Shown here piece after piece: positions 26,291 through 35,615 of a stretch of 64,000 nucleotides of DNA. A program made the translations under genes and the position numbers. The notes under the pieces were generated by a model, which was given only the letters and a program-made list of their open reading frames with translations, did no database searches and was not told the DNA's origin. The DNA is from Pyxidicoccus caerfyrddinensis (GTDB lineage: Bacteria; Myxococcota; Myxococcia; Myxococcales; Myxococcaceae), in contig NZ_JAAIYA010000025.1 in the NCBI RefSeq assembly GCF_010894405.1, forward strand, positions 1-64,000, read 5' to 3'. Every line of letters starts with the position of its first letter. The stretch's first letter is position 1.

Positions 26291-27211
26291 ATGCCCCCGC
26301 GCAAGCTCGTCCGGCACCTCGTCTGGTTGGAGTCCTTCGCCGCCGCCGTGGAGGCCGGCAGCATCGAGGCCGCCGCCGAGCACCTGGGCGTGGCCCGCTC
26401 GGTGGTGAGCGAGCACATCCGCGCGCTGGAGATGGCCCTGGCGGAGGGGGCCTCACTCCTGGAGCGCGGCCCCGGCCGCCGCCTGCAGCTCACCGCCCGG
26501 GGCGAGCGCCTCTTCGCGGGCACGCAGACGCCGCTGCACCAGCTGGACATGAAGCGCCTTCAAGATCTGGCCAGCGCCGAGCCGGTGGTGCGCCTGGGCC
26601 TCAACCCCACCCTGTCCCTGTCCCTGCTGGGGAACGTGGCGAGGGAGGCCGCCGCCCGGGGACTCAAGCTGGTGCTCAGCTTCGGCGGCCCGCACGAGCT
26701 GACGCGCCAGGTCAAGACGCGGCAGCTGGACCTCGCCCTGGACTTCACGCCCCTGCCTCCCCACGAGGGTGTGGAGTCCGAGTCCCTGCTGCGCATGCCC
26801 TTCGTGGTGCTGGCCGGGCCGGACAACGCGCTGGTCCGCGAGGCCGCCTCCCGTCGGGCGCTGCATGTGAAGGAGCTCGAGGGCCAGCCCTTCGTGGACT
26901 GGCTGCGGGACGACCCGTACGGAGGCGCCAACAGCGCGCGCTTCACCACCCACAAGGTGACGGTGGTGGAGGTGGCCCGCGCGGAGAGCTTCCTCCTCAT
27001 CTACGAGCTGCTGCGCGCCTTCAAGGCCTGTGCGATTGCGCCGGACCTGCGCCTGATGCACCCGTTTCCGCCCGACATCCGCGCCTGGCCGCTCCGGGAG
27101 GAGGAGCCCCAGGCCGTGGAGGTGGTCGCCCTCTGGCCCGCCGGCTCGCTCAGCCCCGGCGCCCGCACCCTCCTCGACGGGGTGCGTCACATCCACTCGG
27201 CTCGTCGTTAA
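26291..27211 (+). CDS. LysR-family transcription regulator
   Basis: The 306-residue protein opens with a winged helix-turn-helix (LESFAAAVEAGSIEAAAEHLGVARSVV region, residues 10-40) in the LysR arrangement, followed by a long linker helix. From about residue 95 there is a periplasmic-binding-type effector domain. GAGG lies 8 nt before ATG 26291. It is divergent to the sulfatase gene and 92 nt upstream of the aromatic amino acid hydroxylase on the same strand. The effector could be an aromatic amino acid, judged only from that neighbour. Confidence 0.82.
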   Translation: MPPRKLVRHLVWLESFAAAVEAGSIEAAAEHLGVARSVVSEHIRALEMALAEGASLLERGPGRRLQLTARGERLFAGTQTPLHQLDMKRLQDLASAEPVVRLGLNPTLSLSLLGNVAREAAARGLKLVLSFGGPHELTRQVKTRQLDLALDFTPLPPHEGVESESLLRMPFVVLAGPDNALVREAASRRALHVKELEGQPFVDWLRDDPYGGANSARFTTHKVTVVEVARAESFLLIYELLRAFKACAIAPDLRLMHPFPPDIRAWPLREEEPQAVEVVALWPAGSLSPGARTLLDGVRHIHSARR

Positions 27212-27219
27212 AACGACGA
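27202..27219. promoter_or_regulatory. Perfect dyad overlapping the LysR stop codon
   Basis: TCGTCGTT (27202-27209) and AACGACGA (27212-27219) form an 8-bp inverted repeat with an AA centre. It overlaps the TAA stop of the LysR gene and lies about 85 nt before the hydroxylase ATG. It could end the LysR transcript or be an operator. The 2-nt centre favours a protein-binding site over a hairpin. Confidence 0.45.
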
Positions 27220-27223
27220 AGCC

Positions 27224-27243
27224 GTCGGATTCTGTCGGATTTC
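27224..27243 (+). repeat. Tandem 10-bp repeat upstream of the hydroxylase gene
   Basis: GTCGGATTCT (27224-27233) is followed at once by GTCGGATTTC (27234-27243), identical over the first eight bases. The 10-bp period puts both on one helix face. Together with the adjacent dyad it is a candidate regulator site for the gene at 27304. Confidence 0.4.
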
Positions 27244-27303
27244 CGTTTTGCCCAAGAAGGGATATCTTAGCAGGGTAGAAGATTATGCCAGGGGTGCACA
27301 ACG

Positions 27304-28878
27304 ATGACTCCCACGGAACGAACGATTGCCCGCCTCCCCGCCCACCTGCGTCGCTACGTGGTGGGCCAGGACTACGCGGCGTACACCGCTCGGGACCAGG
27401 CCGTGTGGCGCAACATCCTGGGCAAGCTGCGCGGGCACCTGGCGGACAAGGCGCACCCCGTCTACCTGGAGGGCCTGGAGGCGACGGGCATCGGCTCGGA
27501 GTGCATCCCCAGCCTGGACGAGATGAACGAGAAGCTGTCGCGGCTGGGCTGGGCGTGCGTGGGCGTGCGCGGCTTCATCCCGCCCGCCGTCTTCACGGAG
27601 CTCCAGGCGCTGGGCGTGCTGGCCATCGCCGCGGACATCCGCACGCACGAGCACATCGAGTACACACCGGCGCCGGACATCGTCCATGAGAGCGCGGGCC
27701 ACGCGCCCATCATCGCCAACCGCCGCTACGCGGAGTACCTCAAGGCGTGCGGGCTGGTGGGCTTCAAGGCCATTGCCAGCGTGGAGGACCAGGCCGTCTT
27801 CGAGGCCATCCGCAACCTCTCCGTGGTGAAGGAGGACCCGAACGCCAGCGAGGTCGAAGTGGCCCATGCGGAGGCGCGGCTCGAGGCGGCCAGCGCGAGC
27901 CGCCGCTTCGTCAGCGAGAGCACGCGGGCCAGCCGCCTGTACTGGTGGACGGCGGAGTACGGCCTCGTGGGTGACGTGGAGCACCCGCGCATCTACGGCG
28001 CCGGCCTGCTGTCCAGCATCGCCGAGGCGCAGCACTGCCTCACCCCGGCGGTGAAGAAGCTGGCGCTGAGCATGGCGTGCGCGGACACCGAATACGACAT
28101 CACCCGGATGCAGCCGCAGCTCTTCGTCGCGCGCGACTTCGAGCACCTGTTCGACGTGCTGCGCGAGTTCGAGTCCACGATGGCGTGGAAGCGCGGCGGG
28201 GACTTCGGGCTGGCGGAGGCGCTGCGCTGCCGCACCGTCAACCACCTGGTGCTGGCGGACGGGCGCGAGGTGACGGGCCGGGTGATGGAGATGGTGGCCG
28301 CGCCGAAGCAGGTGGCGCCGGGGCTCACCACCGCGCTGGTGCGCCTGGATGGCCCAATCGTTTCTTCGCGCGGCGGGAAGGCCGAGGACGGCAAGCCGTG
28401 GAGTGGCCCGGCGCTGGTGGCCTTCGGCGCGGGGAAGCTCCCGGATCGCGGCCCGTTCCGGCTGGTGATGGAGAGCGGGCTGGAGCTGGAGGGCTTCGCC
28501 TCGGACGGCGGCGAGGTGCTGGCGCTGCGGGGCCGGCTGGCCGGGCGCGAGCTGGACCTGCCCGCGGTGGCGAGGCTCTTCGTCAGCACGCACCTGCCCT
28601 CGGTGGCGGGCGGGCCGGCGGACCCGGAGTCGTGGGACCAGTGGTTCGGCGAGCTGAGCGCCTTCTCGGAAGGGGACGGCGAGTCCAAGGCGCGCTCGCG
28701 CAAGGCCCTGGCCCTGCACCCGTCGCTGGCCGCGCTCTACCGCGAAGTCCGCCAGATGCGCGAGGCGCACAGCGTGAAGCCCGAGCGGCTGGCGCAGATT
28801 GCCGCCGCGGCCACGGACTTCCCCGACGACTGGCTGCTGCGCACCGAGGTGGACGAGCTGCGCGCGCCCCGCGCCTGA
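27304..28878 (+). CDS. Aromatic amino acid hydroxylase (phenylalanine 4-monooxygenase-like) with long C-terminal extension
   Basis: Residues about 60-300 match the tetrahydrobiopterin-dependent aromatic amino acid hydroxylase fold. The iron ligands are visible: His128 and His133 in DIVHESAGHAPI and Glu218 in WWTAEYGLVG. The 524-residue length exceeds the usual bacterial enzyme (about 270-300). The extra 220 residues include a beta-rich stretch (DGREVTGRVMEMV) and end helically. Substrate (Phe, Tyr or Trp) cannot be assigned. A LysR gene lies just upstream with two candidate operators between. The likely role is in tyrosine supply, phenylalanine breakdown or a secondary metabolite. Confidence 0.88.
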   Translation: MTPTERTIARLPAHLRRYVVGQDYAAYTARDQAVWRNILGKLRGHLADKAHPVYLEGLEATGIGSECIPSLDEMNEKLSRLGWACVGVRGFIPPAVFTELQALGVLAIAADIRTHEHIEYTPAPDIVHESAGHAPIIANRRYAEYLKACGLVGFKAIASVEDQAVFEAIRNLSVVKEDPNASEVEVAHAEARLEAASASRRFVSESTRASRLYWWTAEYGLVGDVEHPRIYGAGLLSSIAEAQHCLTPAVKKLALSMACADTEYDITRMQPQLFVARDFEHLFDVLREFESTMAWKRGGDFGLAEALRCRTVNHLVLADGREVTGRVMEMVAAPKQVAPGLTTALVRLDGPIVSSRGGKAEDGKPWSGPALVAFGAGKLPDRGPFRLVMESGLELEGFASDGGEVLALRGRLAGRELDLPAVARLFVSTHLPSVAGGPADPESWDQWFGELSAFSEGDGESKARSRKALALHPSLAALYREVRQMREAHSVKPERLAQIAAAATDFPDDWLLRTEVDELRAPRA

Positions 28879-28959
28879 GCGTCCCGCACGGCTTCTTCGA
28901 GTCACCCGGCGCCCTCTGCTCCTTCGTGAGCGGAGGGCGTCGACGTTTCGTGCAATGCG

Positions 28960-28976
28960 CCGGGCCGAGTGCCCGG
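28960..28976. terminator. Short hairpin between convergent hydroxylase and mrpC genes
   Basis: CCGGGC (28960-28965) and GCCCGG (28971-28976) flank a 5-nt loop within the 201-nt gap between the convergent stops at 28878 and 29080. It is short and lacks a T-run. The rest of the gap shows no gene. Confidence 0.35.
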
Positions 28977-29079
28977 ACTCCGACACTCCGGAGCCCTGAA
29001 AACGCCACGGGCCCGACCCCGCGGTTTCCCGCGCGGACAGGCCCGAGGTTGGCGTCAGCTCCCGCGAAGGAGCGTCTGC

Positions 29080-29826
29080 TCACTTCTCCTTGGAGGCAAT
29101 CTTGCGCAGCGCCTTCTGGTCGCGCACGCAGAGGATGCGGCCGACGTTGCCGAGCACGCCCTCGCGCTTCATCTCGTTGATGAGCGTGGACACGAAGGAG
29201 CGCGAGGCGCCGACGAGGTCCGCGAGGTCCTGCTGGGTGATGCCGCGCAGGTCCGTCTCACCGCCGTGCGGGCAGCGCTCGCCGTGTGCCTCGACCAGGG
29301 TGAGCAGGGTGTCCGCCAGGCGGGCCGGAACTTCCTTGAACGTCAGGCCCAGCACGCGCTTGCGCAGCGAGCGGACGCGCTCGGCGTAGGCGCGGACCAC
29401 GTCCACCGCCAGGGCCGGACGGGCCTCCAGCTGGGCGCGGAAGTCACGGCCCTCGATGCTCCACACCTCGGCCTCACCGGCGGCGACGGCCATCTCCTCG
29501 ATGGGCGTGCCCTCGGGGCGGAACAGCTCGCCGAACAAGTCACCGGGGCGGAGGATGGACACCACCGAGCGGGTGCTGTTCTTGCCAATGCGCATCAGGC
29601 GCACGCGGCCGGACTTGAGCAGGTACACGCGGTCCGTGTTGTCGCCGGGGCGGTAGATGGTCGAGTTGTGCGGGAAGGACTCGACCTTGAAGTACCCCTT
29701 GAAGTCGATGGCCTCCTGCCCGGGGATGAGCTTGTTGGCCGTCACCATCATCCCGGAGGAGGTCGTCTGCAGCGGCGCCACGACGTTGGAACCGATAGGG
29801 CCGAGGGGGCGATTGAAACCGTGCAT
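29080..29826 (-). CDS. mrpC: MrpC, CRP/FNR-family developmental transcription factor
   Basis: The 248-residue protein has a cyclic-nucleotide-binding-type beta roll (about 45-160) and a CRP helix-turn-helix (DLADLVGASRSFVSTLINEM). Its first 26 residues, ending PLQTTSSGM, hold Thr21 and Thr22, the sites phosphorylated by the Pkn8-Pkn14 cascade in M. xanthus, and the point after residue 25 where the shorter MrpC2 begins. MrpC drives fruA and sporulation genes and represses its own promoter. GGAG lies 8 nt before ATG 29826, which is preferred to the GTG at 29835. It lies downstream of mrpAB on the same strand, as in M. xanthus, with its own promoter. Confidence 0.95.
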   Translation of the reverse strand: MHGFNRPLGPIGSNVVAPLQTTSSGMMVTANKLIPGQEAIDFKGYFKVESFPHNSTIYRPGDNTDRVYLLKSGRVRLMRIGKNSTRSVVSILRPGDLFGELFRPEGTPIEEMAVAAGEAEVWSIEGRDFRAQLEARPALAVDVVRAYAERVRSLRKRVLGLTFKEVPARLADTLLTLVEAHGERCPHGGETDLRGITQQDLADLVGASRSFVSTLINEMKREGVLGNVGRILCVRDQKALRKIASKEK

Positions 29827-29898
29827 GGGATTCACTCCGGGGAAGGAAGGAAGAGGAAGACTGGCCGCTTGCCTCAGCGGCGGACGGGGGTTTCCTTT

Positions 29899-29914
29899 TC
29901 CAAGTTACGTGCCA
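29899..29914 (-). promoter_or_regulatory. Sigma-54 promoter of mrpC
   Basis: Read on the minus strand, TGGCACGTAACTTGGA matches the -24/-12 consensus TGGCACG-N4-TTGC except in the last bases. A start about 12 nt further would give a leader near 60 nt before the mrpC ATG. MrpB upstream is a sigma-54 activator, consistent with this being its target. Confidence 0.75.
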
Positions 29915-29996
29915 GCCGGGAATGAAGTGCCACCGGGGGAACACATTGAGTAATGCCGGGTACTTAGCGCTACAGGACAGGCTCACCCGGGATTCT

Positions 29997-30014
29997 GTGT
30001 CCAAAACCTGAAAC
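29997..30014. promoter_or_regulatory. MrpC-like binding site in the mrpC promoter region
   Basis: The minus strand reads GTTTC, eight bases, GACAC. This is one mismatch from a GTGTY-N8-RACAC pattern associated with MrpC. It lies about 85-100 bases upstream of the sigma-54 element, placed for autoregulation. Exact consensus is from memory of the family, so confidence is moderate. Confidence 0.55.
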
Positions 30015-30018
30015 AGAA

Positions 30019-30046
30019 CGTTCAAACAGTCTGATCAAGTTGAACG
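30019..30046. promoter_or_regulatory. Inverted repeat upstream of mrpC, candidate MrpB enhancer site
   Basis: CGTTCAA (30019-30025) and TTGAACG (30040-30046) are perfect 7-bp arms with a 14-bp spacer, about 105-130 bp upstream of the sigma-54 element. That is the usual distance for an NtrC-type activator. The match to MrpB is inference from location. Confidence 0.5.
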
Positions 30047-30067
30047 AAACGTTGAATCCGGGCACCC

Positions 30068-30089
30068 CATTGTCGCGCCCGCGACAATG
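30068..30089. terminator. Perfect 10-bp dyad directly after mrpB
   Basis: CATTGTCGCG (30068-30077) and CGCGACAATG (30080-30089) are separated by only CC and begin 1 nt beyond the mrpB stop codon. As RNA it would form a stem with a small loop, able to end the mrpAB transcript. As DNA it is a strong two-fold symmetric operator. No T-run follows. Confidence 0.5.
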
Positions 30090-30090
30090 T

Positions 30091-31542
<1,452 letters not shown>

Positions 31543-31551
31543 GGCGTCGTC

Positions 31552-32544
31552 TCAGGTGGCGAACGTCAGTGTGAAGACCATGCCGGGCTCGGCGCTGCCC
31601 TCGGCGGCCAGGTCTCCGTCCTGGCCCGTCATCACCCGGCGCAGGGCCGCGAGCGACAGGCCGGCCCCTCTCGCCAGGCGTGAGCCGAAGGGCTCGAAGA
31701 GGGTGCCGCGCTCCTCGGGGGGCAGCGCGGCGGCGGGGTCCTTGAGCACCATCAGCACATGGCCCGTGCCGTCACGGCGCAGGGCGACCTCCACGGGGCT
31801 GTCCTCGGGCTGTCCCATGGCGACGTTGAGGAGCACCTGCGCCAGCACGGGCCGCAGCCGGTTGGGGTCCACGCGCACGCGCGGCAGGTCCTGCTCCTCG
31901 TCCACGCGCACCTCGATGCGGCGCTCGGCCAGCTCCGGGGCCACCATGGCGGTGGCCTCCTGGAGCACCGAGCGCAGCGGGTGCGCGTCCAGGTTCGGCG
32001 TGGTGTCCCGGCCGTACTCGGACAGGAGCCACAGCATCCGCTCCATGGTGCGAATCTCGCGGTTGGCGATGGTGAGCCGCCGCCTGTCGCGGTCCGACAG
32101 CCCGGTGTTCCGCGCCAGCGTCTGCACCGCCATCTTCACGGAGGACAGCGGATTGCGAATCTCGTGGCTGAGCGAGGAGGACAGGCGCGAAATCTGGACC
32201 GGCGGCGCGCCCTCCAGCACCGTGTTCAAGTCGAGCACGCCGGCGCAGGCCTCGCCCGCGTCCAGGCCCACCGTCAGGCGCAGGGGCGTGGGGTCCTCGC
32301 CGCCGAGCTGCGCGGAGATGAACTCCACGGCGCGGCGGTCTTCACGGGCACGGGCATCCAGCTCCCGCGCTCGCTCGGCCGTGACGCCGAGCACCACGTG
32401 GAGCGGGCGCTCCAGCAGCTCCGCGGTGGGGCGGCGCAACACGGTGGCGGTATCGCCCTCGACGCGGGTCACCCGCAGGCTTGGAGACCAGGCGAGCAAC
32501 ACGGCTTGCAGAAGGTGGGCGTTCATTTGATGGGCCTGAAACAT
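31552..32544 (-). CDS. mrpA: MrpA, cytoplasmic histidine kinase
   Basis: The 330-residue protein has no membrane segment. A PAS-like sensory part (about 15-110) precedes the dimerisation helix with SLSHEIRNPLSS, whose His127 is the phospho-acceptor (numbered from ATG 32544). The ATP-binding domain is degenerate: an N-box-like LLNVAMG and a G-box-like GAGLSLAAL are present, but the usual DxGxG is not clear. That suits the view that MrpA acts mainly as a phosphatase on MrpB. ATG 32526 is an alternative start. It is divergent from the 32571 gene with only 26 nt between starts, so promoters must overlap coding sequence. Confidence 0.92.
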   Translation of the reverse strand: MFQAHQMNAHLLQAVLLAWSPSLRVTRVEGDTATVLRRPTAELLERPLHVVLGVTAERARELDARAREDRRAVEFISAQLGGEDPTPLRLTVGLDAGEACAGVLDLNTVLEGAPPVQISRLSSSLSHEIRNPLSSVKMAVQTLARNTGLSDRDRRRLTIANREIRTMERMLWLLSEYGRDTTPNLDAHPLRSVLQEATAMVAPELAERRIEVRVDEEQDLPRVRVDPNRLRPVLAQVLLNVAMGQPEDSPVEVALRRDGTGHVLMVLKDPAAALPPEERGTLFEPFGSRLARGAGLSLAALRRVMTGQDGDLAAEGSAEPGMVFTLTFAT

Positions 32545-32556
32545 ACCGAGTAAGGT
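32527..32556 (+). promoter_or_regulatory. Candidate housekeeping promoter of the spermidine-synthase-like gene
   Basis: TTGATG (32527-32532), an 18-bp spacer and TAAGGT (32551-32556) fit a vegetative promoter. It overlaps the 5' end of mrpA on the other strand and would give a leader of under 10 nt before ATG 32571. Moderate support only. Confidence 0.4.
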
Positions 32557-32570
32557 CGCGCGCTGTCCTT

Positions 32571-35435
32571 ATGTCCATCACGGCACGTCTTCCGAAGAAC
32601 CTTGTGGCCTGTCTCCTGTTCCTGTCCGGGTCCACGGCGCTGGTCTACGAGCTCGTGTGGTCCAAGTACCTCGGTAACGTCCTTGGGAACAGCGGACAGG
32701 CGCATGCCGTGGTGCTCGCCACCTTCATGGGGGGACTGGCGCTGGGGGCTTCTGTCTTTGGGAGGACAGCCGACCGGGTGAAGAACCCCCTGGCCCTCTA
32801 CGGCCTGCTGGAGCTGGGCGTGGGCCTGTACGCCCTGGCCTTTCCGTACGTGCTGGACGCCCTGGGGGCGCTGTGGCTGATGCTGGCGCCCGGCGTGCCG
32901 GACGGCTGGCGGGTGGCGCCCCGGCTGCTGGTGGCGTCGCTGTCGCTGGTGGTGCCCACGCTGCTGATGGGCGGCACGCTGCCGGCGCTGGTGCGGCACT
33001 TCGCCTCCAGCCTGGCGGGGGTGCAGCGGGAGCTGGCCCGCCTCTACGCCGTCAACAGCCTGGGCGCGGCGGTGGGCGTGTTCCTGGCCGGCACGCACCT
33101 GGTGCCGGCCTTCGGCCTGGCGGCCTCCGCGAAGGGGGCCGCGGGGCTCAACGTGCTGCTGGCCCTGGCCGCGCTGGCGCTGGCGCGGCGGCACCCGCCG
33201 ACGCTGGCTCCGGGCCAGTCCGCGCCTGACGCGGAGGGTGGGGCGGAGGTGGCCTATCCCCGGACGGCGGTGCGGGCGGCGCTGGTGGGCGTGGCGCTGT
33301 CGGGCTTCACGTCCATGCTGTACCAGGTGACGTGGATCCGCCTGTTGTCCATCGTCCTGGGCGCGTCCACGTATGCCTTCACGCTCATCCTGACGGCCTT
33401 CATCCTGGGCATCGGCCTGGGCAGCTTCTGGCTGATGACGCGCGGGTCCAAGGTGGACTCGCTGCGGATGTACGCGCGCATGCAGGTGGCGCTGGTGGTG
33501 AGCCTGTGCGTGGCGCTGCCGCTGTACGTCCGGCTGCCGTACTACTTCCGCACCGCGCGCTGGATGCTGACGGCCTCGCTGGAGACGTGGCCGGTATTCC
33601 AGTTCATGACCTTCGGCTTCTGCTGCGTGGTGCTGCTGGTGCCCACCTTCTTCATGGGGGCGGCCTTCCCGGCGGCGGCGCGCGTGGCCACGGCGAAGGT
33701 GTCCGAGGTGGGGCGGCAGCTCGGCGGCGTGTACCTGTGGAACACGGTGGGCACCATCAGCGGCTCGGTGCTGGGCGGGCTGGTGCTGATGCCGTGGTGG
33801 GGCATGGAGGGCAACTTCGTGGCGGGGGCGGTGGTCAACCTCGCCGCCGCGGCGCTGGCCTTCTCCGCGGTGCCAGGGCGTCCGGCGAGCCCCGCTCGCG
33901 CCCTGTGGCCGGTGGCGGTGGCGGCCGGGCTCACCGTCGTGGTGCTGGGCGGCATGCGGGGCTGGGCGGTGCGGCTCAGCAGCATCACCTCGCCGCGGGT
34001 GCACTCGCCCACGGAGAGCTACGCGCAGCTGGTGGCCGGCACCGAGCGCAAGACGGTGCCCGTCTTCTACAAGGACGACACCTTCGCCACGGTGCTGGTG
34101 GCGGACATCCCGGGCAAGCACCGGTACATGAAGCTCAATGGCAAGGTGGACGCGTCCACCGGCAGCGACGTGGAGACGCAGGTGGTGGCCGGACATCTGG
34201 GCGTGCTGCTCCACCCGCGGGAGCCGAAGAACGTGCTGGTGGTGGGGGCGGGCGCCGCCATCACCGCGGGCAGCGTGCTGGCGCACCCGGTGGAGCGGAT
34301 GGACCTGGTGGAAATCTCCCCGGCCGTCATCGACGCGGCCCGGCTGTTCAAGGCCGACAACCGCAACGCGGTGGATGACCCGCGCACGCACGTGCACGTG
34401 GACGACGCCAAGACGTTCATGGCGCTGGCGCCGCGCAAGTACGACCTGGTGGTGAGCGTCCCCTCCAACCCGTGGGTGTCGGGCGTCTCCGGTCTCTTCA
34501 CGCGGGACTTCTTCCAGGCGGTGGACCGGCACCTGACGGACGACGGGGTGCTGGTGCAGTGGATTCACGTCTACGAGAACCGCAAGGAGCTCATCCAGCT
34601 CGTCATGCGCACGATGCGGGACACCTTCCCGCACGCCACCACGTGGCTGGGGCCGTATGACCTGGTGATGGTGGCCAGCCGCAAGCCGCTGAACTTCGAC
34701 GTGCAGCGGCTGGCCGAGCGCATGGGCCGCCCGGACGTGAAGGCGGACCTGGCCCGGGTGGACATCCACGACGTCTTCGCGCTGCTGTCCAAGCAGGTGC
34801 ACAGCGAGCAGGGGCAGCTCGAGTTCGCCGGGCAGGGGCCCATCAACACCGACGACGACAACATCCTGGAGTACGCCTCGCCCATCGCCTTCTTCGTGGG
34901 CAGCCTGGACCGCTACCATGACGAGCGGCGCGCCCCGGACGGCGGCCCGCGGCTGTTCGTGCACGACTACGTGCGCCAGCACCCTCCCACCGCGGAGCAG
35001 CTGGAGCGGCTGTACCGCAACATGGCGCGCTACCACCGGCCGGATGACCCGCTGGTTCGCGGCGTGGCGGCGCGGTGGCGCGCGGCGGCCCCGGACAGCC
35101 GCGACGCGGCGTTGGCGGTGGCGAAGGCGGCGCTGGCCCAGGAGGACCTGTCGCTGGCCGTCTCGCTGCTGGAGGCCGAGGTGGCGCGAGGCGGACGCGA
35201 GCCCGCGCTCATCACCGCCTACCTGGAGATGGTGACCACGCGCCTGTGGGCCACGCGCACGGTGTGGACGCCCGCGGAGGCCGACGCGGCGCTGGCGCTG
35301 GGCCGCGAGGTGGCCCGCGCCCACCCGAAGGACACCGACCTGGCCGAGGCGCTCGGCAACCTGTGCAAGGCGCTCCCGGCCTCGGTCTGCGCCGCCGCTC
35401 CCCCGGCCCCGGTGGCGTCGCCGGACACGCCCTGA
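32571..35435 (+). CDS. Polytopic membrane protein fused to a spermidine-synthase-like domain
   Basis: The 954-residue protein has about twelve or more membrane helices in residues 10-480 (the transporter-like module common in myxobacterial fused spermidine synthases). A Rossmann methyltransferase-fold domain follows at about 540-790. It shows VLVVGAGAAITAGS, the acidic MDLVEISPAVID strand end, DDAKTF and SNPWVSGVSGLF, as in the spermine/spermidine synthase superfamily. The glycine-rich loop is GAGAAITAG rather than GGGDG, so true aminopropyl transfer is uncertain. A helical TPR-like tail ends the protein. It is divergent to mrpA. Confidence 0.85.
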   Translation: MSITARLPKNLVACLLFLSGSTALVYELVWSKYLGNVLGNSGQAHAVVLATFMGGLALGASVFGRTADRVKNPLALYGLLELGVGLYALAFPYVLDALGALWLMLAPGVPDGWRVAPRLLVASLSLVVPTLLMGGTLPALVRHFASSLAGVQRELARLYAVNSLGAAVGVFLAGTHLVPAFGLAASAKGAAGLNVLLALAALALARRHPPTLAPGQSAPDAEGGAEVAYPRTAVRAALVGVALSGFTSMLYQVTWIRLLSIVLGASTYAFTLILTAFILGIGLGSFWLMTRGSKVDSLRMYARMQVALVVSLCVALPLYVRLPYYFRTARWMLTASLETWPVFQFMTFGFCCVVLLVPTFFMGAAFPAAARVATAKVSEVGRQLGGVYLWNTVGTISGSVLGGLVLMPWWGMEGNFVAGAVVNLAAAALAFSAVPGRPASPARALWPVAVAAGLTVVVLGGMRGWAVRLSSITSPRVHSPTESYAQLVAGTERKTVPVFYKDDTFATVLVADIPGKHRYMKLNGKVDASTGSDVETQVVAGHLGVLLHPREPKNVLVVGAGAAITAGSVLAHPVERMDLVEISPAVIDAARLFKADNRNAVDDPRTHVHVDDAKTFMALAPRKYDLVVSVPSNPWVSGVSGLFTRDFFQAVDRHLTDDGVLVQWIHVYENRKELIQLVMRTMRDTFPHATTWLGPYDLVMVASRKPLNFDVQRLAERMGRPDVKADLARVDIHDVFALLSKQVHSEQGQLEFAGQGPINTDDDNILEYASPIAFFVGSLDRYHDERRAPDGGPRLFVHDYVRQHPPTAEQLERLYRNMARYHRPDDPLVRGVAARWRAAAPDSRDAALAVAKAALAQEDLSLAVSLLEAEVARGGREPALITAYLEMVTTRLWATRTVWTPAEADAALALGREVARAHPKDTDLAEALGNLCKALPASVCAAAPPAPVASPDTP

Positions 35436-35559
35436 GGCCCCCTCCAGGGCTCCTCTGAGAGCTTGAGTTGTTGCAAATGCCTGAATTTACAGGAAGTCGG
35501 CCCCATCCTCCCGATGACGGATGGAGGCGGGGTGTGGAACTGCCCTAGGTTTGCCGGCG

Positions 35560-35576
35560 ACCCTGAGTCTCAGGGT
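35560..35576. promoter_or_regulatory. Perfect dyad upstream of the Flp pilin gene
   Basis: ACCCTGAG (35560-35567), one central T and CTCAGGGT (35569-35576) form an 8-bp inverted repeat 39 nt before the pilin ATG. The single-base centre suggests a protein-binding site or palindrome in the leader rather than a hairpin. Confidence 0.4.
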
Positions 35577-35615
35577 GAGTTTTTCACCGCTTCCCCGTCC
35601 CCCCAGGAGAACCCC

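Noticed and set aside
29827..29835. GTG at 29835 as mrpC start
   Set aside because: It lies inside the GGAG-TG that serves ATG 29826, and the known 248-residue MrpC begins at MHGF.
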